From contig CM075103.1 in assembly GCA_037576195.1 (NCBI GenBank), positions 17,546,001 through 17,610,000 of the forward strand: a DNA stretch of 64,000 bases. The letters run 5' to 3'. Shown here piece after piece: positions 30,715 through 43,690 of the stretch. The stretch comes from Phytoseiulus persimilis (lineage: Eukaryota > Arthropoda > Arachnida > Mesostigmata > Phytoseiidae). The notes under the pieces are model-generated. The model was given only the letters and a program-made list of their open reading frames with translations, searched no databases and was not told the DNA's origin. The position numbers and the translations under genes are program-made. Position 1 is the first letter of the stretch; the number at the start of each line of letters is the position of its first letter.

Positions 30715-31800
30715 AGTTCTCGGACTGGAGGCGTGTAATGTCATTATGACCCACCCGTGGGAGGGTTTTGAGATCCGATGAGAGGAGTCGAAACCACGAA
30801 AGCTTCGCCTGGCACTGGATCCCTGGGTGGTTGCGGTCTAGGACATTTTGGCTTCTGACATTTTGGCTTCGGACGTTCTGGCACGGACACTTTGGCCCCG
30901 AAGACAGTTTGGCTTCAGACATTTTGGCCTCGGAGACATCTTGGCTTAAGACATTTTGGCCTCGGAGACATCTTGGCTCAGGACATTTTGGCCTCGGAGA
31001 CATCTTGGCTCAGGACATTTTGGTCTCGGAGACATCTCGGCTCAGGACATTTCGGCCTCGGAGTGTTTGGCTTCGGACGTTTCGACTCGATTTCGATGGC
31101 GAGTTATATTCGATACCTTGAGGGTTTGACCAATGCTTGCGTAGCTTATCCGTTGTTCTGATGACCTTTACCGATCTTGACGTAGGCCCTCGCGAATCGA
31201 GCCTGTTTTCAGATTCCATACCGCTAGCTTTGTAACCCGAATATAGGAGTACGGGATGATTTCCGCGCCACGGAGAGCGGAAATCATCTGACATTAATAT
31301 CTGCTAGTATCTTGTTGAGCATGATTCTATCGAAACTACAAGGCCTCTTTCCGATCGATTCAGGATAGAATCATGGTTGGCAACATGGGAAGATCCTCGC
31401 AGGAATCGATATCAAGTGATTCCCGCTCTCCGTGGTGCGGAATTCATTCCTGCTCTAAGATAGCGGACGAGATGCACCATAGATCCGGGTGTACCATACG
31501 ACTTCGCTCTCCGAAGATGAGGATGTCCTAAGCCAGGATGTCTCCGAGGCCAAAATGTCCAAAGCCAAGATGTCTCCGAGGCCAAAATGTCCAAAGCCAA
31601 GATGTCTCCGAGGCCAAAATGTCTCCGAGGCCAAAATGTCTAAAGCCAAAATGACCGGCTCCGGGGTGGTTGGAGTCCATAAGGTTCTTTACGGGCATAA
31701 GCGGTTCTGCCATCTGAGATCCCGGCATCGGACAATGAGAATATACCTCCTGAACTACGCCCGACCGCGGTAGATCTCTGTGAACCAAACAACGAGGCTT
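30715..31800. mobile_element. foldback element with GACATTTTGGC modules
   Basis: The left arm holds about 15 modules at 30841-31085 (GACATTTTGGCCTCGGA and GACATCTTGGCTCAG variants). The right arm holds about eight inverted modules at 31521-31654. The inversion continues inward: 31252-31288 (GATGATTTCCGC, CACGGAGAGCGG) is matched by the complement of 31412-31450, and CATGATTCTATC near 31320 by its complement near 31365. The whole is a long imperfect hairpin with a small centre. The inner block is itself a perfect 12-bp hairpin (31255-31288). No coding capacity was seen. Confidence 0.8.
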
Positions 31801-31849
31801 GAGCTCGGGTACTCAAATCGACTCTCCGAATAAGATTCGTTCTCCTTGA

Positions 31850-32110
31850 AATCCGTATCAGCGCTTCAAACTGGACACAGGGTCAAGCAACCGAGGGATG
31901 CGTGCTTCCACGTCCGGCACAAAGCTGCGGCATATTCGAAGATGCCTGTCCGCTTACGTTCGCGAAACCAGGTGCGAAACCCTCGGAAGACACGAGACAG
32001 TGCTTATGGAAGCGCTCGAGCCGCCTCGCGCTTGGATCATTCACAAGTTCGTTGCAGAGTGCAACGACTCGGAGAATTAGCCTGAGGCAATGGACATGCA
32101 AGTTTTCGTG
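31850..32110 (-). pseudogene. gene-like spacer relic (LCNEL relic), copy in unit 3
   Basis: The minus strand reads RLILRVVALCNELVNDPSARRL, split by me as RLILRVVALCNEL and VNDPSARRL, then CLVSSEGFAPGF. The unit 4 spacer (50100-50350) reads RQLILQGLELCNEL, ENDQIAMRL and, after a frame change, CSVTCEGFAPG. Protein-level agreement in the same strand and relative place points to a relic of one ancestral gene or element. The family is not recognised. Confidence 0.45.
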
Positions 32111-33971
32111 TCACTGAAGGCTGACATCGGGGGCCGCGATGTTACGTTCGTTTTAAGTGGGAGTGTGTGTTGGACCAGGTTCTTCCCTCCTGGCCCCCGA
32201 GCCTCTGGGGTTATTCCCAAGTTCGACCGGCTTCGGGGTTATTCCGAAGTTGCAGTGTGCTCAAATCAATCCTATGATCGACTCTCTGTCGCGATTGACA
32301 GTTTTCAGGGCTTCTGAACATCCTAAGATCCAGTCTCGCTCGTTGCCATGCTGTCGTTCTTCCTCGTTTTTTTCCACCACAAGTACTCAACATCCTCGGA
32401 ATCAACTAGCCTGAGTGGAATAGATATGTTGAGGCATCGGATCAGTTTGTTTGTGAAAACCAAACTGAGAAGAAAAGTTTCGAAGAGTGAGTAATGTGCG
32501 GATCGCCCAACATCTCAGCGTCCGGCCAGCTCGACTGAGTTCACGCACAGATTTCGTTTTCCCGCCCGGAGTTTCCGAGTCTCCGGGAAACTCGTCGCTT
32601 CCACCGATCGAGCTTGACTTGCTTTCGCCATGAAGAAAAAACCTTTTCTCGTCCGAGGCAAGATTCAAAAGCTATCCTGCAGGAATGCTGCGGCGCTCGC
32701 GAATAACGACGAAGAACAGAGCAAAAGTGATCCCGGGGATACTTTATGCCGACGATCTAATTCTAATGTCTCACACATGGACCGAGATGGAACAGTTGCT
32801 ACAGATCACCACAGAAGTGGGTGATGAGCTGAAACTGGTATTCAACCCCAAAAAATCAGCAATCATTGACTTCAATGAGCCGGGGAGTGGCGTGAACCCC
32901 GGGCTTGAGATTCAGGGACAAGCGATCCCTAGAGCAAAGTCATACAAGTATCTTGGAATCCTGATTAGCAATGACAGGAACTATCTATCTGAACAAGAGA
33001 AGCTATGGAAAGAGAAAGCCATAAGAACGCTTAGACAAATGTACGCCAAATCGCTGTGGAAGTTCAATAGGTTTGAGACGACCAAGATACAATGGAAGGC
33101 CACGTGCGTGCCCGCGTTGACATACTGCAACTCAGTCCTGGTGGCGTCAGCTGACACACGCAAGAGGATGGAAACATCCCAGCGGGAGGCAGGCAAATGG
33201 GCGCTAGGACAGCCATCCTTCAACATAGCGAATGAGTTCGTTGAGGGAGAACTGGGCTGGGCTTCATACGAATGCAGAGAAGCCAAAAGTAAAATACTGT
33301 ACTTTGCCAGAGTCGAACAAATGTCCAGACATAGATGGCCAAAACTGATCCTAGAGGCAATGGAAACATGCAACATATTTAGCTTAGCATACAATAGAAT
33401 GATACACCTCTAGAGAATGTACGAATGCGAGAACATAGAGGCTCCGAAATCGACAGGAGGTGGTAGAAGCTGGAAATCCTTCCGCAAAGAGGTGGAAGAA
33501 CAAATAAAGGCATATACGGACAAGGAATGGAAAGAAGGAATGGAAAGTGAATCCAGCCTAGAAAGATATAGGAAATACAAGAGGCAGAAAGGCACGATTG
33601 ATCATATATATAACAACTCCAGAGGGAGCACGCTCATTGCCAGTGCAAGAGCGGGCTTCCTGAACACCAACTCTTTCAGAACAAGATTCGAAGGAGGAGA
33701 TGGTAAATGTGTGTTATGCGGACATCACACAGAGTCCCTAGAACATGTGATAATGGAGTGTAAGGAAGAACAGCGGAATGAAGCGGAGATCTGCAGAAGA
33801 CTAGGCCTACATGAAGACTCAACGAGAGGAATTGTAGAGCGGACCAAACGGAGTCTTGAAAGATGGGAGAGAGCAACGAAAGAACACGTCCCACGCTCCT
33901 GCTAGAGCACCGACTAACGATCCTAACCAGCAGAGGGTACTCGCCCCCGCGTACGGGGTTTCTGACATGTA

Positions 33972-35255
33972 TTAGGTAAGTCAAAAAGTTCGTAGCGTTT
34001 TTGATCCGACATTTTTGAAATTCCCGCGCTCCGCACAAGAGCCGCCTACTACAGTGGTTGTTCGTTTACGTTCTTAGGCGGGCTCTAGAGTTCCTACCGG
34101 TGTATCGTTTCAGACTTTATCGTCGAGTTCGTAAAATCAGGAAGAATTTGCGATGGAGGACCAAAAGCAGCATTTTCGACACATAATGTTGTTCTGCTAC
34201 CGCGAAGGCTTGAATGCAGCGAAGACCACTCGAAGAATATCTGCAGTTTACGGGGAGAATGCTCTTCAAAGTTCTACGGTTAGAAAGTGGTTTACCCGTT
34301 TCAAGGCTGAAAACTTTAATCTTGAAGATGAGCCCAGATCAGGACGACCACAAGTTGTGGAACCCGATGAAATCATTAGCCTGGTAACTTCAAACCCCGG
34401 CCTGACCATCAAAGAAATTGAAGACTCGACGGGAGTTTCTCATGGAACCGTTTGGAATCGCCTCCATCAAGCTGGCTTCTCAAACAAGAGGAATATCTGG
34501 CTGCCTCATGACCTCACCGATCGCCAGCTCGAAAGACGTGTGGATACAAGCCACACTCTTCTCCGGAAGAATGCCAATGAACCATTTCTGAAGAGACTGA
34601 TAACCGGCGATGAAAAGTGGATACTCTACAGGAACGCTACGCAAAGAAAAAGCTGGGTCCCCAAAGGTTCACGGGCCGCAGCCGTCCCCAAACCCGAAAT
34701 TCATCAAAAAAAAGTGATGCTGAGCTGTTGGTGGGACTGCAAGGGCGTTGTGTTTTTCGAGCTGCTCCCGCCGGGTCAGACCATCACCACCGAAGTCTAC
34801 TGCAGGCAGCTTGAGGATTTGAAGACCGCAGTAGCAACAAAGCGCCCAGAATTGGCGAACAGATGGGGCGTCGTTTTTCAACATGATAATGCGAGACCCC
34901 ACGTAAGTTTGCGCTCTCGGCAGAAATTGGCGGAGTTTGACTGGGATGTGCTGCCACACCCAGCTTATAGTCCCGACCTTGCACCGTCAGACTATCACTT
35001 GTTCCGGTCTCTTCAAAACTCTCTTGATGGAGAAATATTCGAATCTTTGGAGGGTATAAAAAATCACCTCAATCAGTTTTTTGGAAAGAAGGAAACCAAG
35101 TTCTGGGAGAAGGGAATCTTCGATTTACCTGACCGATGGGCGAAGGTCATAGAACAAAACGGCCAATATATCATTCAATAAAAAGACTCTTGTGTACAGG
35201 AATTCGGCTCTTGAAAAATAGGTAAAAAACGCTACGAACTTTTTGACTTACCTAA
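33972..35255 (+). mobile_element. complete mariner element with perfect TIRs
   Basis: A 1284-bp element with 31-bp terminal inverted repeats starting TTAGGTAAGTCAAAAAGTTC; the two ends match at every base. TA dinucleotides at 33970-33971 and 35256-35257 are the target duplication. It lies in the 3' UTR of the LINE that surrounds it. Identical ends and an open transposase frame mean it inserted recently. Confidence 0.97.
34153..35181 (+). CDS. mariner transposase, intact
   Basis: A 342-codon frame, the usual length for mariner. The N-terminal paired-type helix-turn-helix region covers about residues 1-110 (with STVRKWFTRFKAENFNLED, then GVSHGTVWNRLHQAGFSNKR), followed by the WLPHDLT linker motif (about 116-122). 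The catalytic triad is D153 (TGDEKW), D245 (FQHDNARPH) and D280 (SPDLAPSDYHLF). D245 and D280 are 34 residues apart, so DD34D, with the YSPDLAP signature. No stop or frameshift is present. The enzyme cuts and pastes its own element at TA sites; it appears catalytically complete. Confidence 0.97.
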   Translation: MEDQKQHFRHIMLFCYREGLNAAKTTRRISAVYGENALQSSTVRKWFTRFKAENFNLEDEPRSGRPQVVEPDEIISLVTSNPGLTIKEIEDSTGVSHGTVWNRLHQAGFSNKRNIWLPHDLTDRQLERRVDTSHTLLRKNANEPFLKRLITGDEKWILYRNATQRKSWVPKGSRAAAVPKPEIHQKKVMLSCWWDCKGVVFFELLPPGQTITTEVYCRQLEDLKTAVATKRPELANRWGVVFQHDNARPHVSLRSRQKLAEFDWDVLPHPAYSPDLAPSDYHLFRSLQNSLDGEIFESLEGIKNHLNQFFGKKETKFWEKGIFDLPDRWAKVIEQNGQYIIQ

Positions 35256-35399
35256 TAACAAAGTGTATATGGGCAAGAAATGGTTAATAAACCAATCAAT
35301 CAATCAACGATCGAGCTCCTCTTGCCGTGAAGAGCAGATACATCCTCTCGTTTCCTGACTTCCTCCCTCTCTCCAATGTGTCGAAAGCCGTACTAGCAA

Positions 35400-35760
35400 C
35401 ACCCAAACCTGAGTTTATGCCAAACCCATCAGATGCGGATGTTGCGTATGGAACCTCCGGAGTTCGCCCGCGAGAAGCCGAATGGAAGCTGACGGGAAGC
35501 AAGAAAGACAGCTCATATCACTCACAGAGCCACGAGGTAGTTATCGTAACCGCAAGTAGTATTCAAAAGATCTGTTGGGAAAATATTGTCGTCCTCGAAT
35601 CGACCACCGTGAATGAGATCGGAATGGCGTGTTCCATGTCTGGAACCGCAAGCACAGCTCGGATAATAGGCTGCACTGTGACCTCGATCTTCATCGGGAA
35701 GTCTGCAGAACGGAGGGCACACGTCTTCAGACTTCCCTGACGTTACGAATTTCAGGAAGC
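35400..35760 (-). pseudogene. gene-like spacer relic near H2A copy 3
   Basis: The minus strand from about 35720 reads MKIEVTVQPIIRAVLAV, then PDMEHAIPISFTVVDS. The unit 4 spacer around 50800-50900 gives MKIGIAVRLEVGPI and MEHAVLVLIYGDW in place of these words. DNA words such as GCGTGTTCCATGT are also shared. It lies upstream (minus strand) of the LCNEL relic in both spacers. Frames are broken and the product is unknown. Confidence 0.45.
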
Positions 35761-35861
35761 ACTCATGCTCGGCTGAATCTTGCATGAGGAATACTTTTAT
35801 CTATTGTAATCACGATCCACCGGTGAATCTCTGTTGGGCTATCAATCTTATAGAATCTGCT

Positions 35862-35877
35862 GGCCCTGAGAAGGGCC
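35862..35877 (-). terminator. histone 3' stem-loop of H2A copy 3
   Basis: GGCCCTTCTCAGGGCC on the minus strand, 31 bases after the stop. Confidence 0.96.
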
Positions 35878-35908
35878 TTTTTTTTGTGGGCTGGCCGAGC
35901 AGAGGAGC

Positions 35909-36494
<586 letters not shown>

Positions 36495-36869
36495 ATGCCG
36501 CCAGCAGCAAGTGGGAAAGCTGTCAAGAAAGCCGGAAAGGCCCAGAAGAACGTCCGTGCGACGGACAAGAAGAAGAAGAAGCGCAGGAGGAAGGAGTCCT
36601 TCTCGATCTACATCTACAAGGTGTTGAAACAAGTTCACCCCGACACCGGTATCTCGTCGAAGGCCATGTCCATCATGAACTCGTTCGTGAACGACATCTT
36701 CGAGCGTATCGCCGCCGAGGCTTCTCGACTGTCTCACTACAACAAGAGGTCCACTATCACCTCCCGAGAAATCCAGACCGCCGTGAGGCTCCTTCTCCCC
36801 GGAGAGTTGGCCAAGCACGCCGTCTCTGAGGGAACGAAGGCGGTTACCAAGTACACCTCGTCCAAGTAG
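36495..36869 (+). CDS. H2B: core histone H2B, unit 3
   Basis: Intact, 124 codons, identical in protein to copies 1 and 4 despite different synonymous codons in the first 30 positions (for example GCTGTCAAGAAAGCC). This suggests that gene conversion has been weaker here. An in-frame ATG six codons upstream is ignored because MPPAASGK is the shared start. The stop is TAG. Confidence 0.98.
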   Translation: MPPAASGKAVKKAGKAQKNVRATDKKKKKRRRKESFSIYIYKVLKQVHPDTGISSKAMSIMNSFVNDIFERIAAEASRLSHYNKRSTITSREIQTAVRLLLPGELAKHAVSEGTKAVTKYTSSK

Positions 36870-36896
36870 AGTGTCCCCAGCCGCTCTGCGAAAAAA

Positions 36897-36912
36897 GGCC
36901 CTTTTCAGGGCC
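36897..36912 (+). terminator. histone 3' stem-loop of H2B copy 3
   Basis: GGCCCTTTTCAGGGCC; UUUC loop, where H2B copies 1 and 2 have UCUC. Confidence 0.96.
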
Positions 36913-38000
36913 ACCAAACATTGGAAGATTGATCTCCCCTGCCGAGCAATTGACTGCACTTATGCTTTTGAGTCCCATGATGCACTCCCTGAGATTCTCG
37001 CGAAGGATAGCCGATATCCTTTCAAATGGCGTGTGCCCCGTTGCGGAATTGTGAATTTGACCGACCCACGGAAGAGTCAGTCTGTTGACTCCGTGAATGA
37101 TTTCAAGTGGCACGTTCGATTCAATGTATCGAAACGTTTTGGGAAGATCTTTTCATGATCTCGGCTCACTTACGCCGTCCGCCCTTTGACTGCTTCCTTC
37201 TACGCTTCTTGTAACGCTCGTCATAACTTGTATGCTCCCTGGGAAAAGACATCGTCGCCAGGCCTTTCCGAAGATGCCGATCTCAAGTTCCGAGAAACTG
37301 TCGCTCTATCTCGGAAGCTGTAGGGGAGTATCTCAACGGCGCCTAAAGCTGGAGACACTCTCATGAATACTTTTTCTTGTCACGATTCCGAAGGACCACC
37401 AGGGTCCCTGAATGTGATACATTCAAGCATATCTTTGAGGGAGCTCGTTTTTCGAACGGAGAGGATGGCATTCGCGGCGGCACGAGAGCCGATGGCCGGA
37501 CCCTCGACTGTTGAAGTCGCCGGAGGAAGACTATTGGTGAAGCAGAATCTGGTTGACGTCTTTCGCGAAGGATGCGGCTCGTCGCTCCTGCTCGAGCTCT
37601 CATGCCGCGACCCTCTCGCATTGACCGATGGACGGAGACAAACCGGGAAGGAGAAGCGAGAAGTAATAAGATGCACCATCCTTCCAGCTATCGATCGCGA
37701 AAAATAGCTGCCAGAATGGGATAATTTTTCTCAGGGGTAGGCCCGAAGGAAGGAACGGTGAGAGAATTGCCCACCGCGTTATCACAGTGGACCTCAATGC
37801 GTCAACCATCTAGTCCCTGTCGCCGCTGCCATCTTCTGAAGACATTTATGATCTTCCAATGATCCCGAAATCGAAATGAGCGGCGGTGGCAGCGGCATTC
37901 TTCCTCTCGGAGCTCTGAGCATTGCGACTCTTCTCAAAAAGCACGATTCGAACCACGACCCCAGCTCTTGATGGGAATCTATGCTGTAAGACCTGATTTT
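36913..38000. other. H2B-H3 spacer, units 3/4, left part
   Basis: No gene. This intergenic region is 2.5 kb, against about 0.7-0.9 kb elsewhere. The foldback element to its right explains part of the excess. Confidence 0.45.
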
Positions 38001-39145
38001 TCGGGATCACGACATTTCGGCTCCCAGACTTTCCGGCCCCAAGACATCTCGGCTCCGAGACTTTTCGGCCCCAACACTTCCCGGTTCCAGCGTGCCGCCC
38101 CCGGGCATTACGGCATGCTAACGGTGGCGGTCATCGTTGTCCTTAGGATTTCATGCACATATTTCGAGCTTCAACCTGCAATCTGAAAGATCCTCGGTAG
38201 GCGACCCCCCGACTCTTTGCAACCGTAGACCCACACAGGACCCGTTTGTGTCAACTGGAGCCTATGTCTCTCCCAGGCAGCCGATGCGTTAGATGAACGA
38301 GGTCTCCAGTCGCAATAGATTTGACGGTATTCACGAACCAAAACGGCTGACAGGGGCCCTCCGCGAAATGAAGAGATTCAGTTGCGGGCGATAGGCGAAT
38401 GGTGGATCAATCATGATCTTGATGAACATCAGCTTGAATCCGATCGAGTGCTAATACAGATGAGCATTTTATGTGGGATTTCATCTGGGAATGCGTTGAT
38501 AACCGAATCTAGCAGCCGTTGATTCGAAATCTGCGGAACTTCGCAGCTGAGCTGTAAACGAGACATATTGTTGCACGGTGAATTCTTTGATGGGAAAGGG
38601 TCTCAACATGTCCTTAACAGCAGCCTTGGAGCGCCTACCAGTGCACTCTCGCCTACAGCTTGCCTCCACGTCTTTCTGGCACCATCGCACCCCTATCAGG
38701 TGCGGCCAGTTTTCTCTTTTGTTCGCTTGGAGAAAGGTGTCATCTCCACCCAGGAGGGATTAGGGGAGAAACTCGATGACCACCGATTCCGAGGTTGTTC
38801 TCAACAAAAACAAGATTCCATCTTCCATCTCTGCCTCAGTTTTATTCCCCGAAATACTGGTGGCGGCTGCAAGAGCAATCTGTGCGGTTGCCATCGTGTC
38901 CGACTCGAAACCAGGTCGCTCTTCGCCTCTTACCTTCGCCCAACTCTGGAATCTCGCGCGCATGCAGTCCTGCATAGCTCAGCATGGAACCGGCACATTT
39001 GAAAGGAACGGAGTGACATAAGTTCGAACCACACTAGCGTCTCGCGCGCCGCACCTGTCCGCTCAATTCGGTAGTCCGTTCGGGGCCGAAAAGTTCCGGA
39101 GCCGAAGTGTCTAGGGGTCGAAAAGTCTGCGGCCGAAATGTCATG
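38001..39145. mobile_element. second foldback element with GACATTTCGGC modules
   Basis: The left array 38001-38096 reads GACATTTCGGCTCCCA, GACTTTCCGGCCCCAA, GACATCTCGGCTCCGA, GACTTTTCGGCCCC. The inverted array 39079-39145 complements to TGACATTTCGGCCGCA, GACTTTTCGACCCCTA, GACACTTCGGCTCC. The modules are the same type as at 30.8 kb. The ends are preceded by TTTTTCGGGAT and, inverted, AAAAATCCGG. The interior of about 980 bp has no recognised gene and is not obviously inverted. Confidence 0.7.
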
Positions 39146-39388
39146 TACCGGATTTTTCCGAACCGGATGGAATGCTTGTATCACACGGAAAGGGATATCC
39201 CCGAGAACATCATGAAAAGTCGTGTTTCTTTCAAGGAACAAAGATATCATTAATGAAAGCAAGGTTGAGAATATAGAGCCCTGATTTCCCTAGTACAGGA
39301 CTTGATGTTCGTCCTCCATGCTCAAACATTGTTGTACTAGTCTGGATCTATGTCCAAGCGAGAAGTAAACGATCTCTCAAGGTTTGGT

Positions 39389-39404
39389 GGCCCTGAGAAG
39401 GGCC
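39389..39404 (-). terminator. histone 3' stem-loop of H3 copy 4
   Basis: GGCCCTTCTCAGGGCC on the minus strand. Confidence 0.96.
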
Positions 39405-39434
39405 GTTTTTTTCCGCGCTCAAACTGACGAAAGC

Positions 39435-40964
<1,530 letters not shown>

Positions 40965-40996
40965 AATCATCATCTGCCTGTGTCATCGAAAAAAAA

Positions 40997-41012
40997 GGCC
41001 CTTCTCAGGGCC
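40997..41012 (+). terminator. histone 3' stem-loop of H4 copy 4
   Basis: GGCCCTTCTCAGGGCC; the only H4 copy with a UCUC loop. The downstream purine block is weak (AACAAGATTC). Confidence 0.95.
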
Positions 41013-42479
41013 ACCAAGCATAACAAGATTCGACTACGCTCAGCAAGATTCTCTCGTTTATTACATTCATGTTTCTCTGGAGTGTGGAATCTTTCAAACC
41101 GATGTTTGAAGGAGAGTCGAGCTGTGCGATTTTTTTCCTGGAAAAACTGAATTTCCCCTGGTTTGCTCACCTCATTGTAAGGCCTCAGTCGAACTGATTG
41201 CGTACAAATTCTTCGCCGCAGATCGACCATTCAAGTGGTATTGAGACATCCAGCTCGAGTCATGAGGTTGTGTCTCTCTTAGTGACTGCGTCACGGAATC
41301 CATCTCACGAACTCGAGGTCAGCAAGATCTATACGTGGGGGTCTGCTCGCCACTTTCCAGACGAGTGAAAGGGTTCTCATGGACCTGTTCACTTAGCAGT
41401 GGAGCCGGGGATTTCGGGCAACATTCATCAACTCCTTCCCATCAATTCATGGATGGACGGGGGAAGGTCTCGATAGATGATGCCATGTGGCCCCGAGAGC
41501 TGAGAGATGCAGTCAGATACAAGGCCCAACCCATTACCAGCCGTTACAGCCCCTGTTTCGCCTTCGGAATGGCCTTTCTAGACGAAGTTCTCGGGACCGA
41601 AATCTCTGAGTCGCGCGAAACCTTGTAATGGATTCTGAAGAAGAAGCCTCCTGCGCTTCGATGCTTGATCGCTCGCAGGTCTTGTGAACTCTACGGCTCA
41701 TAGGGAGAAGCCAGCCGTGCTTCACCGGGCTCGCGAATGTTTTCGCCGTTTTTACCGACTGAGAGCATAGAAGCAATGGGTTCATTCCGTGAACAACGTC
41801 AGAGCCCTTCCAGACTATGAAAAGTTCTGGTAAGTGGCGCCACCTATCCTGATGAGATCAGTTATCAAAAGTTACGCGAACCACCGAAAACCTCGGAGAG
41901 GCAGACCATGTCGGAGCCACGAAAGCAGCTTCATGAGTAAGGCCGCTCTACAGGCAAAGATTCTCCAAAACCAACTGCCTAACATGAGAGCACTTGCGGT
42001 GAGAATGGAATCCCTGTGCGAAAAAACACTTAGGCGAGCAGAACACGACCGCTGGACAGCAAACGAGAACCGTATGGTAATCATCGCGTACCGGCGCTGT
42101 TGGCTGAGAGTCTCCCACGCCGTCAGACCGTCGTGCCCTGTGGACCGCGAAAGCCTTCGCAAACACTTTCGAGAGATCCTAGTCTCGAAACGCGCTGTAC
42201 TCGCCGAGACTTCCCTGTATCAAGCAGTTTGATCAGAATCGGAACTGACGTTGGGGGATGATCTCGTCAAACCATCTATGACGCAGGAGATCTACGGAAG
42301 CATTCTCTTACTCCCCATGCGCGAAGTATGCGGACTCGACGATATTTTCAGCGGGCATCTGGGAGAATCGGCCTACCTTGAAAACCCGCGTATAACGAAC
42401 CCCTCAGATAACGATATTCAAGTAGCAGGCCTGTATGATGTGAATGAAAACTCAAAATGAGCATCGTTGGAGCGACTTT
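41013..42479. other. spacer, one unrecognised ORF
   Basis: No known element was recognised. The ORF at 41834-42232 is listed separately. Confidence 0.4.
41834..42232 (+). CDS. hypothetical ORF, 132 codons
   Basis: A frame from MAPPILMRSVIKSY to AETSLYQAV. It is rich in Arg and Lys; the part RWTANENRMVIIAYRRCW has the spacing of a Myb/SANT first helix, but no second or third helix follows. It could be a LINE N-terminal fragment, but it does not match the other LINE pieces here. Weak evidence for a real gene. Confidence 0.2.
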   Translation: MAPPILMRSVIKSYANHRKPRRGRPCRSHESSFMSKAALQAKILQNQLPNMRALAVRMESLCEKTLRRAEHDRWTANENRMVIIAYRRCWLRVSHAVRPSCPVDRESLRKHFREILVSKRAVLAETSLYQAV

Positions 42480-43150
42480 ATTATACATTCGCATTCTCCC
42501 CGTCTCCAACACTACTATGATAATCTGACGGGGAGTCGGAATCCAGCCTGAGGGCTTTCCGGAAACTGTTGACTTCAGTTTCGACTGATATCTTCCCGAA
42601 TGCGTCTTTGACGAGCCTCGCGATTTCAGCGTAGCTCATGCGTTCTCGACGACCTGTTTTTGTCTATGAAGCCGACTCCTCGCTCGACATCCAAGTCTCC
42701 CACAGCCTTCGCAAGTTGTCTTCGAAAACTTTGTTGACGCCCACATCGAGCGGCTGGCAGTACTTCGTGATTCCCTCTGGAACCATTCCTACCTTGGAAT
42801 GCAATCGCAGCTCTTGTTTCACTCGATCTGACACGGGGCCGAGTGCATTGTGAGTAGGGTTTGGGTTGGGATTTGGTTAGGTCGAACTCGTGGAAGAGCC
42901 TTTCCTGCCAAATTTCACGCAGCCACTCAATCATGAGCGTTTCGTTCATCCACCCCTTTTCATTGACTTCGATTACAACACCCGAAGGGAACTCCTCTTC
43001 CGGCATACGTTCCTTCTTGAAGATCAACATCGGCAATAACTTTTCTCCGGCTGCGGTGCTACCCAAAACAACCGTCAGGTCGCTCTTCTCATGACCGGTC
43101 GAGTCTATTCTCACTCCGTCGCTGCCCTCAGAGATGTACACGGTTTCAAG
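42480..43150 (-). pseudogene. Tigger/pogo transposase relic 1
   Basis: The minus strand reads LTVVLGSTAAGEKLLPMLIF, FPSGVVIEVNEKGW and MNETLMIEWLREIW, the DDE-domain pattern of Tigger/jerky proteins (TVML..TADG.KLPP..IFK, then V..NEKGWM). After a frame change it reads GMVPEGITKYCQPLDVGVNK (the QPLDV.VNKPFK motif), then NLRRLWETWMSS, a stop, and SYAEIARLVKDAFGKIS. The first and middle catalytic Asp segments are missing. It is dead. Confidence 0.85.
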
Positions 43151-43189
43151 AAAAATGATAAATCGATGACGAGGGAGGAAAAATCATTC

Positions 43190-43690
43190 ATATGACGCCA
43201 TGAACTTTGCTGCAGGAAAGTACTGGTGAAATTTGCGTCGGTCCATTCTCGGGATTCCTTGGAGCAGACACGTCGCGAAGCGTGTCCGCGAACGTTGCAT
43301 TGATTCATTTTTGGCTACGCTTGCTGTTGTCGTACAGGTAGCTATCCACACCACGGGTAGTTTTCCCCTGCTGTAGGCTTGTAGACTAGACTTAAAGAGC
43401 ATGTTCTCTTTCCAAAGTCTGTCTTGGGTTTCCCGGATTCTTTTCTTGATGAGTTTCCCAAAAAGCCCGAGAAGCGGTCGACCTTGGTCATCGGAGTCCA
43501 CCCTGATATCCGTCAGCGATGCGCTCGTGATTAGTCCTGCGTTTTCGTAGCTTAGTTCCGGCGCCGCTGTAGATTTCCATTACACTCTTGAGATTTCGAA
43601 TCTATCCATCCACTGCCCCCATAGTGATGATGCGTGCATCTGTTGTAGGGCGGTGATCGCTGCTTTCTCCCAGACTTATTCCTGGTATAC
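43190..43690 (-). mobile_element. LINE fragment (thumb region, deleted)
   Basis: The minus strand reads KAAITALQQMHASSLWGQW, MDRFEISRV, a stop and WKSTAAPELSYENAG, matching the unit 3 LINE segment around SLWKFNRFETTKIQWKA. It jumps to LIKKRIRETQDRLWKENM, SSLQAYSRGK and, in another frame, SYLYDNSKRS. Together with the fragment at 44.84-46.3 kb (same strand, 5' side) it may be one LINE split by the Tc1 relic. Confidence 0.75.

Larger units (their letters stand above)
32719..35300 (+). mobile_element. 5'-truncated LINE, interrupted by mariner
   Basis: It begins just before the RT catalytic motif, reading ILYADDLILMS. It continues through LKLVFNPKKSA, YKYLGILIS, SLWKFNRFETTKIQWKA and FVEGELGWASY. 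One in-frame TAG lies at 33411-33413; the same frame then runs to 33905 with HIYNNSRGSTLI and an intact knuckle CVLCGHHTESLEHVIMEC. Its 3' UTR is split at a TA by the mariner at 33972-35255 and resumes ACAAAGTGTATATGGG to an AATAAACCAATCAATC tail. It is the best-preserved copy of this LINE family here. Confidence 0.88.
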
